Source: Acidovorax sp. Root219 (GTDB lineage Bacteria > Pseudomonadota > Gammaproteobacteria > Burkholderiales > Burkholderiaceae_C). Taken from it: 64,000 nt of DNA. This document shows positions 8,053-15,957 of this stretch, piece after piece; within the stretch, counting starts at the first letter, position 1; each line of letters opens with the position of its first letter. The translations under genes were made by a program, and so were the position numbers. The notes under the pieces are model-generated. The model was not told the origin of the DNA, searched no databases, and worked only from the letters and a program-made list of their open reading frames with translations. The stretch covers positions 103,796 through 167,795 of the forward strand of contig NZ_LMIJ01000016.1 of assembly GCF_001428665.1 (NCBI RefSeq), written 5' to 3'.

Positions 8053-8949
8053 ATGGCAACTGGAAGCCGCACCCTCTGGAAAGGTGCCATCACCTTTGGC
8101 CTCGTCCACATCCCGGTGGGCCTGCACACAGCCGCCACCAGCGAGGGTGTGGACTTCGACTGGCTGGACAAGCGCACCATGGACCCGGTTGGCTACAAGC
8201 GCATCAACAAGCGCACCGGCAAGGAAATCGACAAGGACAACATCGTCAAGGGCGTGGAATACGAGGACGGCAAGTACGTCATCATCAGCCCCGAAGAAGT
8301 CGAAGCGGTGTTCCCCAAGACAACGCAGACGATTGAGATCGAGCGCTTCATCGACGCCAACGAGATGCCTTTCATCTTCCTGGAACGGCCGTACTTCGTG
8401 GCGCCAGTCAACAAGAGCGACAAGGTGTATGCGTTGCTGCGTGAGACGCTGATCGCCACCGGCAAGATCGGCCTGGCCAAAGTCGTCATCGCCACGAAGC
8501 AGCACCTGGCCGCGCTGGTGCCTTCGGGCCCGGCACTCGTACTCAATCTGCTGCGCTGGGGCGACGAGGTCAAGGGCTTCGACTCCCTGGAACTGCCGCC
8601 TGCCGGCGCAAAGAGCGTGAGTGCCGCCGACCTCAAGATGGCCAAGCAACTCGTCGCCGAGATGTCCGGCAAATGGAACCCCGACGACTTCAAGGACGAG
8701 TTCCGCATCCAGGTGATGAAGCTCGTCGAGAAGAAGGCCAAGCCCGGGGAAGGTAAGACCGTGGTGGAGCCCGAAGAGGAAGCGCCACAGTCTGGTGGCG
8801 AGGTGATCGACCTGACCGCGCTGCTCAAGCGCAGCCTGAAGGGCGGCGCCACGGAAGAAGCGAAGTCCCCTGCCAAGAAGGCCCCCGCGAAGAAAGCAGC
8901 TGCCAAGAAAACACCAGCAAAAGCCGCCCCTCAAAGAAAAGCCGCCTGA
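8053..8949 (+). CDS. ku: Ku-type DNA end-binding protein (bacterial NHEJ)
   Basis: A 298-residue bacterial Ku. It opens with the family signature TLWKGAITFGLVHIPVGLH, continues through the barrel (YKRINKRTGKEI, GKYVIISPEE) and reaches SGKWNPDDFKDEFRIQVMK. A Lys/Ala-rich tail (KKAPAKKAAAKKTPAKAAP) is probably the unstructured DNA-contacting extension. Ku homodimers ring broken DNA ends and recruit ligase D. I start at the ATG at 8053 rather than further upstream because family members begin a few residues before TLWKG. It is followed by a DUF3606 gene and ligD, a usual NHEJ grouping. A decayed second copy lies at 2428-2762. Confidence 0.95.
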   Translation: MATGSRTLWKGAITFGLVHIPVGLHTAATSEGVDFDWLDKRTMDPVGYKRINKRTGKEIDKDNIVKGVEYEDGKYVIISPEEVEAVFPKTTQTIEIERFIDANEMPFIFLERPYFVAPVNKSDKVYALLRETLIATGKIGLAKVVIATKQHLAALVPSGPALVLNLLRWGDEVKGFDSLELPPAGAKSVSAADLKMAKQLVAEMSGKWNPDDFKDEFRIQVMKLVEKKAKPGEGKTVVEPEEEAPQSGGEVIDLTALLKRSLKGGATEEAKSPAKKAPAKKAAAKKTPAKAAPQRKAA

Positions 8950-8982
8950 AGGTCATAGATCACCAACCCCAACGAGACGACC

Positions 8983-9165
8983 ATGTCCGATGACAAGACC
9001 AAGACCGGCGGCCAGGACCGCACCCGCATCAGCCTGACTGAGGACTACGAAGTGCGCGACTGGGCCAAGAAGTTCGGTGTGACCGTCGACGAGCTCAAGG
9101 CCGCCGTAAAGGCCGTGGGCAACGACGCCAAAGCAGTCGAGGCGCACCTGAAGGGCGGCCGGTGA
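8983..9165 (+). CDS. DUF3606 family small protein, 60 aa
   Basis: A 60-residue hydrophilic protein with the DUF3606 layout: DRTRISLTEDYEVRDWAKKF followed by GVTVDELKAAVKAVGNDA, which resembles a small helix-turn-helix-like fold. It has no catalytic residues. In many proteobacteria such genes sit near DNA-repair or stress genes and their role is unknown. It lies between ku and ligD with gaps of 33 bp and 7 bp, so co-expression with the end-joining pair is likely. Confidence 0.8.
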   Translation: MSDDKTKTGGQDRTRISLTEDYEVRDWAKKFGVTVDELKAAVKAVGNDAKAVEAHLKGGR

Positions 9166-9172
9166 GCATTCG

Positions 9173-12100
9173 GTGCGCGTTGCGACCTGGAACATCAACC
9201 ACGTCAACAAGCGCATAGAGCTGCTTGTCGATTGGCTGCGCCGCACGCAGCCTGACGTCGTCGCGTTACAGGAGCTCAAATGCCCTACGGCGCAGTTCCC
9301 CACCGCGGCCATCGAAGCGGCGGGCTATAGCGCCGTAGTGGTGGGCCAACGCGCGTGGAACGGTGTGGCCCTGCTGTCTCGCAGGCATGAGCCCTTGCCG
9401 GTGATCACCACACTGCCCGGCGACACGGCGGACAAGGAGGCACGCTACGTAGAAGCCGCCATCAACGGCGTACTCTACGCCTGCCTGTACCTCCCCAACG
9501 GCAACCCGCAGCCCGGCCCCAAATTCGACTACAAGTTGCGCTGGTTCGAGCGCCTGCGGCTGCGCACGCAGGAGCTGTGGGATTGTGGCTACCCCGTGGT
9601 GCTGTTGGGTGACTGGAACGTTGTGCCGACCGATGCCGACATCTACAAGCCCGACACTTGGCGCGACAACGCGCTGCTGCAGCCAGAGCCTCGCGCGGTA
9701 TACGCCTCCATCTTGGCCCAGGGCTGGACCGATGCCATCGCACAGGTGCACAAGAAGGGTGTGCCCTTCACCTTCTGGGACTATCGCCGCAAGCGCTGGG
9801 AGCGGAATGCCGGCCTGCGCATCGACCATATCCTGGCAGGGCCGATGCTGAAGGTGGTGGACGCCGGTGTAGACCGCGACGAACGTGGTCAGGAAGGCGC
9901 CAGCGACCACGCCCCCGTGTGGGCTGAACTGGCGGTGCAGAAGAAGGCTCCCGCACGCCGCAAGACCTTTGCGGAAGCCAGCCCGGCGCCAGCGAAGATG
10001 TCAAAGGCCCCGCCGGCATCGGCGCCCGACACCCCCCTTGCCAAATACAACGCGAAGCGCGACTTCAGCAAGACCGCAGAGCCGGCCGGTGTGCACAAGC
10101 CCATTAGGCGCGGCAAGAAGGCAGTCCCATCGGATGCGCTGCACTTCGTCATCCAGAAGCACTGGGCCTCGCGCCTGCACTACGACTTCCGGCTGGAGCT
10201 CGATGGCGTCATGGTCAGTTGGGCCGTGCCCAAGGGGCCGTCGTACGATCCGGCCGCCAAGTCCATGGCGATCCACGTCGAAGACCACCCGATCGACTAC
10301 AACACCTTTGAAGGCTCAATACCCAAGGGCGAGTACGGCGCGGGCAAGGTCATCGTATGGGACCGCGGCACATGGGAGCCCGTGGGCGATCCGCGCGACG
10401 GCTTGGCCAAGGGCAAACTGATGTTCAAGCTGCACGGCCAGAAGCTGGCCGGGTTGTGGGAGCTGGTGCGCATCTCCAAGACCGGCGAGAAAACGCAGGA
10501 CCAGTGGATGCTGTTCAAGAAGCGCGGCGACGCATGGGCAAGGCCAGGCACCGAGTACGACGTGATCACCGCGCTGCCTGATAGCGTGGTGGACAAGCCC
10601 CTTGGATTGATCGAGGAGCGGGAGCCGAGGGAAGCTACAGCACCCCGGCGCACAAGCGCAGCGGACACCGACACCGCACTGAAGGCGGCCCGAAAGGCCA
10701 AGCTGCCCGCCAAGCTTGCGCCTCAACTCGCCACTCTTGTGTCCTCCGTGCCGGAAGGGGACTGGGTAATCGAGACCAAGTTCGACGGCTACCGTGTGAT
10801 GGCACGCATCGACGGCGACGACATACGCATCTTCACGCGCAACGGCAATGACTGGACCGACAGGCTGCGCCCCATCGCCGATGCTGTTGCCCAGCTGGGC
10901 CTGACCAGCGCCTGGCTGGATGGCGAAATTGCCGTGCTCAGCGACGCCGGCATCCCCGACTTCAACCGCCTGCAGAACGCCATTGACAGCGCCCAGGTTA
11001 CCGACATCGTGCTGTTTGTGTTCGACGTGCCCTTCCTCGGCGACATTGACCTGCGCGCTGTGCCGCTCGCAGCGAGAAGGGCCGTGCTCAAAGAGCTCTT
11101 TGACGAGCGTGAGAGCGATACCGTGCGCTTCAGCCAGTCGTTCGACGTGGCGCCTGTTCAGTTGCTGGGAGCTGCCTGCCAAATGGGCTTGGAAGGCGTG
11201 ATGGCCAAGCGCGCAGACGCACCCTATGTGTCAGGTCGCACCGATACCTGGGTCAAACTCAAATGCCAGCATCGTCAGGAATTCGTGGTGTTGGGCTTCA
11301 CCGTACGCGCAAACGCCACCAAAGAGGTGGGCAGCCTGCTCCTGGGGTACCACGATGACGGGCAGTTGCGCCATGCGGGTTCGGTTGGTACGGGCTGGGA
11401 TTCGGCTGCGGGAAGGGAGCTGCACACCCGCCTGTCCAAACTGGAGGTGAAAACGCCGCCGGTGAGTGCGGCTGAGGTCAAGCCGGGTCGCTGGTCCAAG
11501 CGCAGGGCTGGGAGCGAGAGGTGGGTGAGGCCGACCATGGTGGTGGAGGTCGCCTTCGGCGAGTGGACGCCCGACCAGCATATCCGCCATGCGGTCTTCC
11601 GAGGCATCCGCACGGACAAGCCAGCTAGCGAGATCGTTCGGGAGCGAGCCAAGGCGGCGCCCGCAAACGCAGGCCCCATCGCGGCCGCCACGCCAAAAAC
11701 GAAGTTGAAGGCCAATAGGCTGAAGATCAGCAACCCGGAGCGTGTCATCGATCCCACGACCGGGGTGCGCAAGATCGACCTGGTGCGCTACTACGAGAGC
11801 ATTGCCGAACGGATGCTGCCGCACTTGAAAGACCGGCCGGTGTCGCTGGTGCGCGCGCCCACCGGCATCACCGGAGAGTTGTTCTTCCAGAAGCATTCCG
11901 AAAGCAAGATGCCCGGCGTCAAGGACCTGGACCCTGCCCTGTGGCCTGAGCATGCAGCGTTGTTGGCGGTCGATTCAGCGCAAGGGCTGATCTCCGCGGC
12001 GCAGATGAATGCCGTGGAGTTTCACACCTGGAACTCGAGGATCGCGCGGATCAACCAGCCGAACCGGTTCATCCTCGACCTGGACCCGGGCGAAGGCGTG

Positions 12101-12610
12101 ACTTGGCCCATGCTGCAGGAGGCGGCCGAACTCACGCGGGTGATGCTGACCGAGCTCGGGCTGGAGAGCTGGCTCAAGACCAGCGGGGGCAAAGGCCTGC
12201 ACGTCGTGGTCCCTATCACCCCGAAGCTCGATTTCGATGAGGTGAAGGCGTTCTCGCAGGCCGTGGTCAAGCACATGGCCAAGGTCATCCCGTCCAAGTT
12301 CGTGGCCGTCATGGGCGGCAAGAACAGGGTGGGCAAGATCTTCATTGACTACCTGCGCAACGGGCACGGGCAAACGACGGCGTGCGCGTTCTCGGCGCGG
12401 TCACGGCCAGGCATGGGTGTCTCAATGCCGGTGGCCTGGGAGCAGATCAGGGAGCTCAAGGGCGGGGCGCAGTGGACCATCGCGACCGCCCGTGAATACC
12501 TGAGCTTCCAGCAGGAGGACCCTTGGCTTGGCTACTGGAAAAAGAAGCAGGCCATCACCCGCGCATCCCAGATCCTCAGTAAAACCATCCCCGACTTGAA
12601 ACGATCATGA
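9173..12610 (+). CDS. ligD: Exonuclease III-like domain fused to DNA ligase D (PE-LIG-POL)
   Basis: A single 1145-codon frame from a GTG start. Residues 1-265 form an exonuclease III/AP-endonuclease-type domain: WNIN, LQELK (E34), GDWNVVP (D147, N149), LRIDHIL and SDHAPVW (D245/H246). After a Pro/Ala linker, residues about 290-470 are the 3'-phosphoesterase (HYDFRLELDG, HVEDHP), about 510-830 the ATP-dependent ligase (nucleotidyl lysine K536 in ETKFDGYR), and about 845-1145 the primase-polymerase (LDLDPGEG with D969, D971; SGGKGLHVVVP). An in-frame ATG at 9998 would give a stand-alone 870-residue LigD, so two products are possible. It overlaps the next gene by ATGA. Together with Ku it should seal double-strand breaks. 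Confidence 0.93.
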   Translation: MRVATWNINHVNKRIELLVDWLRRTQPDVVALQELKCPTAQFPTAAIEAAGYSAVVVGQRAWNGVALLSRRHEPLPVITTLPGDTADKEARYVEAAINGVLYACLYLPNGNPQPGPKFDYKLRWFERLRLRTQELWDCGYPVVLLGDWNVVPTDADIYKPDTWRDNALLQPEPRAVYASILAQGWTDAIAQVHKKGVPFTFWDYRRKRWERNAGLRIDHILAGPMLKVVDAGVDRDERGQEGASDHAPVWAELAVQKKAPARRKTFAEASPAPAKMSKAPPASAPDTPLAKYNAKRDFSKTAEPAGVHKPIRRGKKAVPSDALHFVIQKHWASRLHYDFRLELDGVMVSWAVPKGPSYDPAAKSMAIHVEDHPIDYNTFEGSIPKGEYGAGKVIVWDRGTWEPVGDPRDGLAKGKLMFKLHGQKLAGLWELVRISKTGEKTQDQWMLFKKRGDAWARPGTEYDVITALPDSVVDKPLGLIEEREPREATAPRRTSAADTDTALKAARKAKLPAKLAPQLATLVSSVPEGDWVIETKFDGYRVMARIDGDDIRIFTRNGNDWTDRLRPIADAVAQLGLTSAWLDGEIAVLSDAGIPDFNRLQNAIDSAQVTDIVLFVFDVPFLGDIDLRAVPLAARRAVLKELFDERESDTVRFSQSFDVAPVQLLGAACQMGLEGVMAKRADAPYVSGRTDTWVKLKCQHRQEFVVLGFTVRANATKEVGSLLLGYHDDGQLRHAGSVGTGWDSAAGRELHTRLSKLEVKTPPVSAAEVKPGRWSKRRAGSERWVRPTMVVEVAFGEWTPDQHIRHAVFRGIRTDKPASEIVRERAKAAPANAGPIAAATPKTKLKANRLKISNPERVIDPTTGVRKIDLVRYYESIAERMLPHLKDRPVSLVRAPTGITGELFFQKHSESKMPGVKDLDPALWPEHAALLAVDSAQGLISAAQMNAVEFHTWNSRIARINQPNRFILDLDPGEGVTWPMLQEAAELTRVMLTELGLESWLKTSGGKGLHVVVPITPKLDFDEVKAFSQAVVKHMAKVIPSKFVAVMGGKNRVGKIFIDYLRNGHGQTTACAFSARSRPGMGVSMPVAWEQIRELKGGAQWTIATAREYLSFQQEDPWLGYWKKKQAITRASQILSKTIPDLKRS

Positions 12611-13038
12611 CAAGCCCTTCATCGACATCGAAGATCCGCTCTGGCGGTTGCCATTGCGGCGAAGTGCGTTACGAGCTGCAGGGAGACGTGGCCAATGCCA
12701 CTTTATGCCACTGCACGCTGTGCCGCGCGACAACGGGGGCGCCGGTGGTCGCCTGGTGCAGTGTTGAGGCGATGAATTTTCGGTTCACGCAAGGCTTCCC
12801 GCGCAACTACCGGTCAACGCCGCGTGGCATGCGCACCTTCTGCGCCAAGTGCGGCACACAACTGACTTTTCGTGAGGATGGGGAGACGTGCATTGACGTC
12901 ACGACAGCCAGCTTGGACGATCCGAACGCAGAAGCCGTTTCCCCCCGAGACCAGACCTACGCGCGAAGCCAACTTTCCTGGATGGGTAGCTCGCATGCAT
13001 TGCCTTACTTCAGCACCACAAGGCAACATGAACGATGA
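12607..13038 (+). CDS. GFA family protein (zinc-binding, glutathione-dependent formaldehyde-activating type)
   Basis: 143 residues with the full cysteine pattern of the GFA fold: GGCHCGEVRY near the N-terminus, CHCTLCR in the middle and FCAKCG further on, which bind two zinc ions. Members include the formaldehyde-glutathione adduct enzyme, but most have unknown substrates. Its ATG overlaps the ligD stop codon (ATGA), so it is translationally coupled to the end-joining gene. Whether it takes part in repair or is only carried along is unclear. Confidence 0.85.
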   Translation: MTSPSSTSKIRSGGCHCGEVRYELQGDVANATLCHCTLCRATTGAPVVAWCSVEAMNFRFTQGFPRNYRSTPRGMRTFCAKCGTQLTFREDGETCIDVTTASLDDPNAEAVSPRDQTYARSQLSWMGSSHALPYFSTTRQHER

Positions 13039-13556
13039 GCGAGATTCGTCCAGTCCGACAGGCATTCAACTGCAGTCTCAATGCCTAGCCCGACGAAAGG
13101 CTGTACCGAGGAACGATGCATCCGGGTCCGCGAGCTCCGGCGTTCCGGTCTGACGTTCAGAACCGGCCGATGTGCTACTGCAAGGGTCGGGTCTGACAAT
13201 ATGAATGACGCCCGCGAATTGGAGAACGAACTGCGTCTGACCAACCTCTACGCGTGGAGATCCGATTTGTAGCGCTGGCCTGCTTGCGCCGCCGGGAGCT
13301 AATATTGCTTGCCGGCTTCGTCCCCGTGGGCGCGAATGCTGATCGGACTGGGCCTGCGCTGCGCAATGCGGCGCTGACGATACCCTCGCTGCTCGCCCGC
13401 GGCACCTCACAACGCTGTTGATTGCAAATCTGCCCTTGAAGGGCAACGCTGCTTTGCAGGCATGCGCCGCACCATGACATCTGCTGAAGGAGCCGTCCGA
13501 CATGAAGCCCAGAAGGCAAACGTTAGCGTTGCTTCCATCACACGCAGGAGGCCGAA
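13039..13556. other. Intergenic stretch without a convincing gene
   Basis: About 520 bp follow the GFA gene with only short, low-quality frames on either strand. An imperfect hairpin (CCGGT...ACCGG near 13144-13168) is present but has no T-run. The end of the stretch carries the AGGAGG ribosome site of the gene at 13557, so its promoter probably lies here. Confidence 0.5.
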
Positions 13557-13805
13557 ATGGCGACCGAACAGAACCATGCCACTACTTCTCGCAACTTGGC
13601 CGGCGAGTTTCCCCAACCTGTTTCGCCATGGGAGAACCGTGGGCTACTTTGGGCCGAAGTGGTGGCGACGGCAGCTTTTGCCATATGGCTGCTCATAGGT
13701 GGATTGGTTCCTGAGGAAATTGCCCGGGTCGAGGCGGGGGCCCGGGCGCAGACAGCGCAGTCAGCCATCTCGATTTCAGTCGCCGCAACCGAGGTGAAAC
13801 CATGA
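13557..13805 (+). CDS. Small membrane protein, 82 aa
   Basis: ATG follows an AGGAGG at good spacing. The protein has a polar N-terminus, one clear membrane span (VVATAAFAIWLLIGGLV) and a hydrophilic C-terminal tail. No family is recognised. The stop codon overlaps the start of a 15-codon frame (ATGA), which in turn overlaps the start of the glycosyltransferase gene. The three are therefore probably translated from one message, and the protein may act at the membrane with the glycosyltransferase. Confidence 0.65.
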   Translation: MATEQNHATTSRNLAGEFPQPVSPWENRGLLWAEVVATAAFAIWLLIGGLVPEEIARVEAGARAQTAQSAISISVAATEVKP

Positions 13806-13849
13806 CCGGCTTTAACCGTTTGCTCGAAGCGCGAGGTGTCCGGCGATGA
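13802..13849 (+). CDS. 15-codon linker ORF, possibly a deletion scar
   Basis: ATGACC at 13802 overlaps the stop of the preceding gene, and its own TGA at 13847-13849 overlaps the ATG of the glycosyltransferase. The product would be MTGFNRLLEARGVRR. Such precise ATGA overlaps on both sides suggest that a longer gene once stood here and lost its interior, or that the frame couples translation of its neighbours. It is too short to assign a function. Confidence 0.35.
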   Translation: MTGFNRLLEARGVRR

Positions 13850-14523
13850 TTGCGGTTGTCGTTCCCGCTCACAACGAAGAAGAACACATTGCGCAATGTC
13901 TGCGCTCCCTTACTGTGGCAGCCCTATGCCCCACCTTGGCGACCGAGCCGGTGATCGTCATCGTAGTGCTCGACGACTGCTCTGATGGCACTGCGCGCAT
14001 TGCCCGAGGGTTCGCGCGTGTGCGGACCGTACAAAGTCGGGCTCGCAATGTTGGCGCGGCCCGTGCAATTGGAGCGCAAGCGGCACTGGCTGCCGGGGCG
14101 CGATGGCTTGCCTTCACCGATGCGGACAGCGAGGTAGCGCCCGATTGGATCAGTCAGCAGCTCGGGTTGCAGGCAGACGCCGTTTGCGGAACGGTACAGG
14201 TGCGCGACTGGGGCGCACACGGCGATGAGGTGCGCGCAAGTTTCCAATCGTTTTACCAGGACTGCGATGGCCATCGACATATCCACGGCGCCAATCTAGG
14301 CATCACGGCCGACGCCTATCACCTGTCCGGCGGTTTCCTACCACTGGCCACGGGCGAGGATGTAGCCCTGGTACACCGCCTGCTGGAGCGGGGTCTGTCG
14401 ATTGCGTGGACTGCCGCAGCGCGCGTGACCACCAGCTCTCGAAAGCATTTTCGGGCACCTGGAGGCTTTGGCGCCACGCTGATGCAACTGAGCGGTGCCC
14501 TGGTGACGTCGTCTGCATCCTGA
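13846..14523 (+). CDS. Family 2 glycosyltransferase
   Basis: 225 residues with a GT-A fold: VVVPAHNEEEHIAQCLRSL at the N-terminus binds the nucleotide, VVLDDCSDGT is the next strand, and FTDADSEVAPDW contains the metal-binding DxD. GATGED-like residues (LATGEDVALVHRLLERG) form the acceptor-side acid region. There is no membrane segment, so it acts in the cytoplasm or at the inner face of the membrane. In related genomes a similar enzyme clusters with an acyl-CoA-dehydrogenase-like gene and a NodS-type methyltransferase, which are found here at 15312-17016 on the opposite strand. Confidence 0.85.
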   Translation: MIAVVVPAHNEEEHIAQCLRSLTVAALCPTLATEPVIVIVVLDDCSDGTARIARGFARVRTVQSRARNVGAARAIGAQAALAAGARWLAFTDADSEVAPDWISQQLGLQADAVCGTVQVRDWGAHGDEVRASFQSFYQDCDGHRHIHGANLGITADAYHLSGGFLPLATGEDVALVHRLLERGLSIAWTAAARVTTSSRKHFRAPGGFGATLMQLSGALVTSSAS

Positions 14524-14544
14524 ACTTCGACGGAGATTTCAACC

Positions 14545-14796
14545 ATGGATGACTGGCTTGACTGGGTACAGTGGCCCGCTTTCGTGGCATCGGTGCTGGC
14601 TGCATGGCTGGTCGGTTCCAACGACGCCAGTCGCCGCAACGTCGGGTTCTGGGTGTTCCTTGCAAGCAATGTCCTGTGGATGGCTTGGGGCCTGTATACC
14701 CATGCCATGGCGCTCATGGCGCTACAGGTGTGTCTGGCTTTCATGAACATCAGGGGTCTGTTCAAAACCGAAGACAAAAAAGATGACGAGGGCTAG
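14545..14796 (+). CDS. Small membrane protein, 83 aa
   Basis: The protein has two or three short hydrophobic segments (WPAFVASVLAAWLVG, VGFWVFLASNVLWMAWGLY, ALMALQVCLAFMNIRG) and a charged C-terminus rich in Lys and Asp. The layout resembles small PnuC/SWEET-like half-units seen as stand-alone genes in Proteobacteria, but this is only topological similarity. It lies 21 bp after the glycosyltransferase and is probably in the same operon. Confidence 0.65.
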   Translation: MDDWLDWVQWPAFVASVLAAWLVGSNDASRRNVGFWVFLASNVLWMAWGLYTHAMALMALQVCLAFMNIRGLFKTEDKKDDEG

Positions 14797-14933
14797 CCGC
14801 CACATCCCGCGAACCCGTCACGACATTCGGCCGCTGAGCGTGAGGAGTTCCGGGACGGTGCCTTGCACCGACGGTTGCGGATGCAAAATGGCTCAGTAAA
14901 AATCAATGCCAGGCGCTTGACTCCATCCCTCGG

Positions 14934-15149
14934 CTACGCAGGTCTGTTCGGGCTGGGCGCAGAAAGCGCGGCGCGGCCATATCCGGTGATCTCGCGAACG
15001 CTCGCTGAGCCCGCCTTGCCCACTTCGGGTAGATCTGCAACGACCATGTCGGCCGCTGCAAGTACCCTCAGCTTGTCGATTTGTGCCACGCCGCTCACTT
15101 CCAGCGGGAGCGACCCCCGAGAGATTTCGCGCAAGTATTCCAGCGGCAT
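14934..15149 (-). CDS. Conserved-looking hypothetical protein, 71 aa
   Basis: A short minus-strand frame beginning MPLEYLREISRGSLPLEV. Its composition is balanced, with a probable N-terminal helix and a segment DKLRVLAAADMVVADLP resembling a small winged or helix-turn-helix unit, ending in TGYGRAAL. Its codon bias is better than that of the plus-strand frame overlapping it. No good ribosome site is seen upstream, so confidence is moderate. Function is unknown; a small DNA-binding role is possible. Confidence 0.5.
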   Translation of the reverse strand: MPLEYLREISRGSLPLEVSGVAQIDKLRVLAAADMVVADLPEVGKAGSASVREITGYGRAALSAPSPNRPA

Positions 15150-15311
15150 ACCATCACCCCCGAAGAGTTCTCAGGCATCGCATGGTAGCAAAAAGGACAA
15201 CGCGAAAATGCCGATGAACGCGCGCACGAGAGAGTTCCATATGCCATCACGGCATTTGGAAGAACGCCACTTAAGGCGCCCGGGCGAGGCACCGGGCAGG
15301 ATGACTTAATA

Positions 15312-15902
15312 CTACTCGCGACGACCCTCTCGCTGGGCTACGCTCTCCCGCGCGCTTGACCAGATGTCCAGGCAGAAGTCCGCATCACACCACTGGGCCA
15401 CACGCGGCATCTGAAGGTGTCCGTGCATGATCTCGTGCACGCGCGCCCCGCCCAACGGGAAGCTGTCGAATGGATGTAGCCAGTGACAGGAAGCAACGGT
15501 GGCAGCCGAGCCAGAAGCGAGCAGAGTGGCGCGGCATCGCTGTGCTAGACGCTCGATATCGGTCTCTTGGAGGTAGTACAAGAACTCGCCGAGCACGATC
15601 AGTTCGAAGCGCCCCTGAGGCCATTGGTTAGGCACCCAGCCTTGTGCGACCTGGGCGTGGGCGAAGGGCTTGAGCCGGTTGGCCGTGTACTCCACTGCTC
15701 GCACTGCGCCGTCCCAGGCCAGAAGCCGGTCGCAGCGCTGCGCCAAAGCCTCGGAAACAAAACCGCCAGCGCAGCCCGGTTCGAAAATGGACTCGTATCG
15801 CGCATGCGGCAAGCTGGCCAACAACAGGTCGCGCTTGCGGGCCTCGTACCAGCTACCCTCGAAATGCCAGGGGTCCGGGCCCCGGGCGAACAGCGGAGGC
15901 AC
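15312..15902 (-). CDS. NodS-type SAM-dependent methyltransferase
   Basis: About 196 residues from a GTG start. GPDPWHFEGSWYEARKRDLL is the typical opening of this family, ESIFEPGCAGGFVSEAL holds the SAM-binding EPGC motif, and ELIVLGEFLYYL matches motif post-II. The start is uncertain. GTG at 15902 lacks a clear ribosome site, while an ATG at 15970 that overlaps the stop of the upstream dehydrogenase gene lies in another frame and would need a frameshift to join. The small-molecule substrate is unknown. The gene follows the acyl-CoA-dehydrogenase-like gene on the same strand. Confidence 0.75.
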   Translation of the reverse strand: MPPLFARGPDPWHFEGSWYEARKRDLLLASLPHARYESIFEPGCAGGFVSEALAQRCDRLLAWDGAVRAVEYTANRLKPFAHAQVAQGWVPNQWPQGRFELIVLGEFLYYLQETDIERLAQRCRATLLASGSAATVASCHWLHPFDSFPLGGARVHEIMHGHLQMPRVAQWCDADFCLDIWSSARESVAQREGRRE

Positions 15903-15957
15903 CGCTCGCTGATGAGGCGAGTGGCCGGGGGGAGGCCCTCGGCTGCAGCGGGATGGT

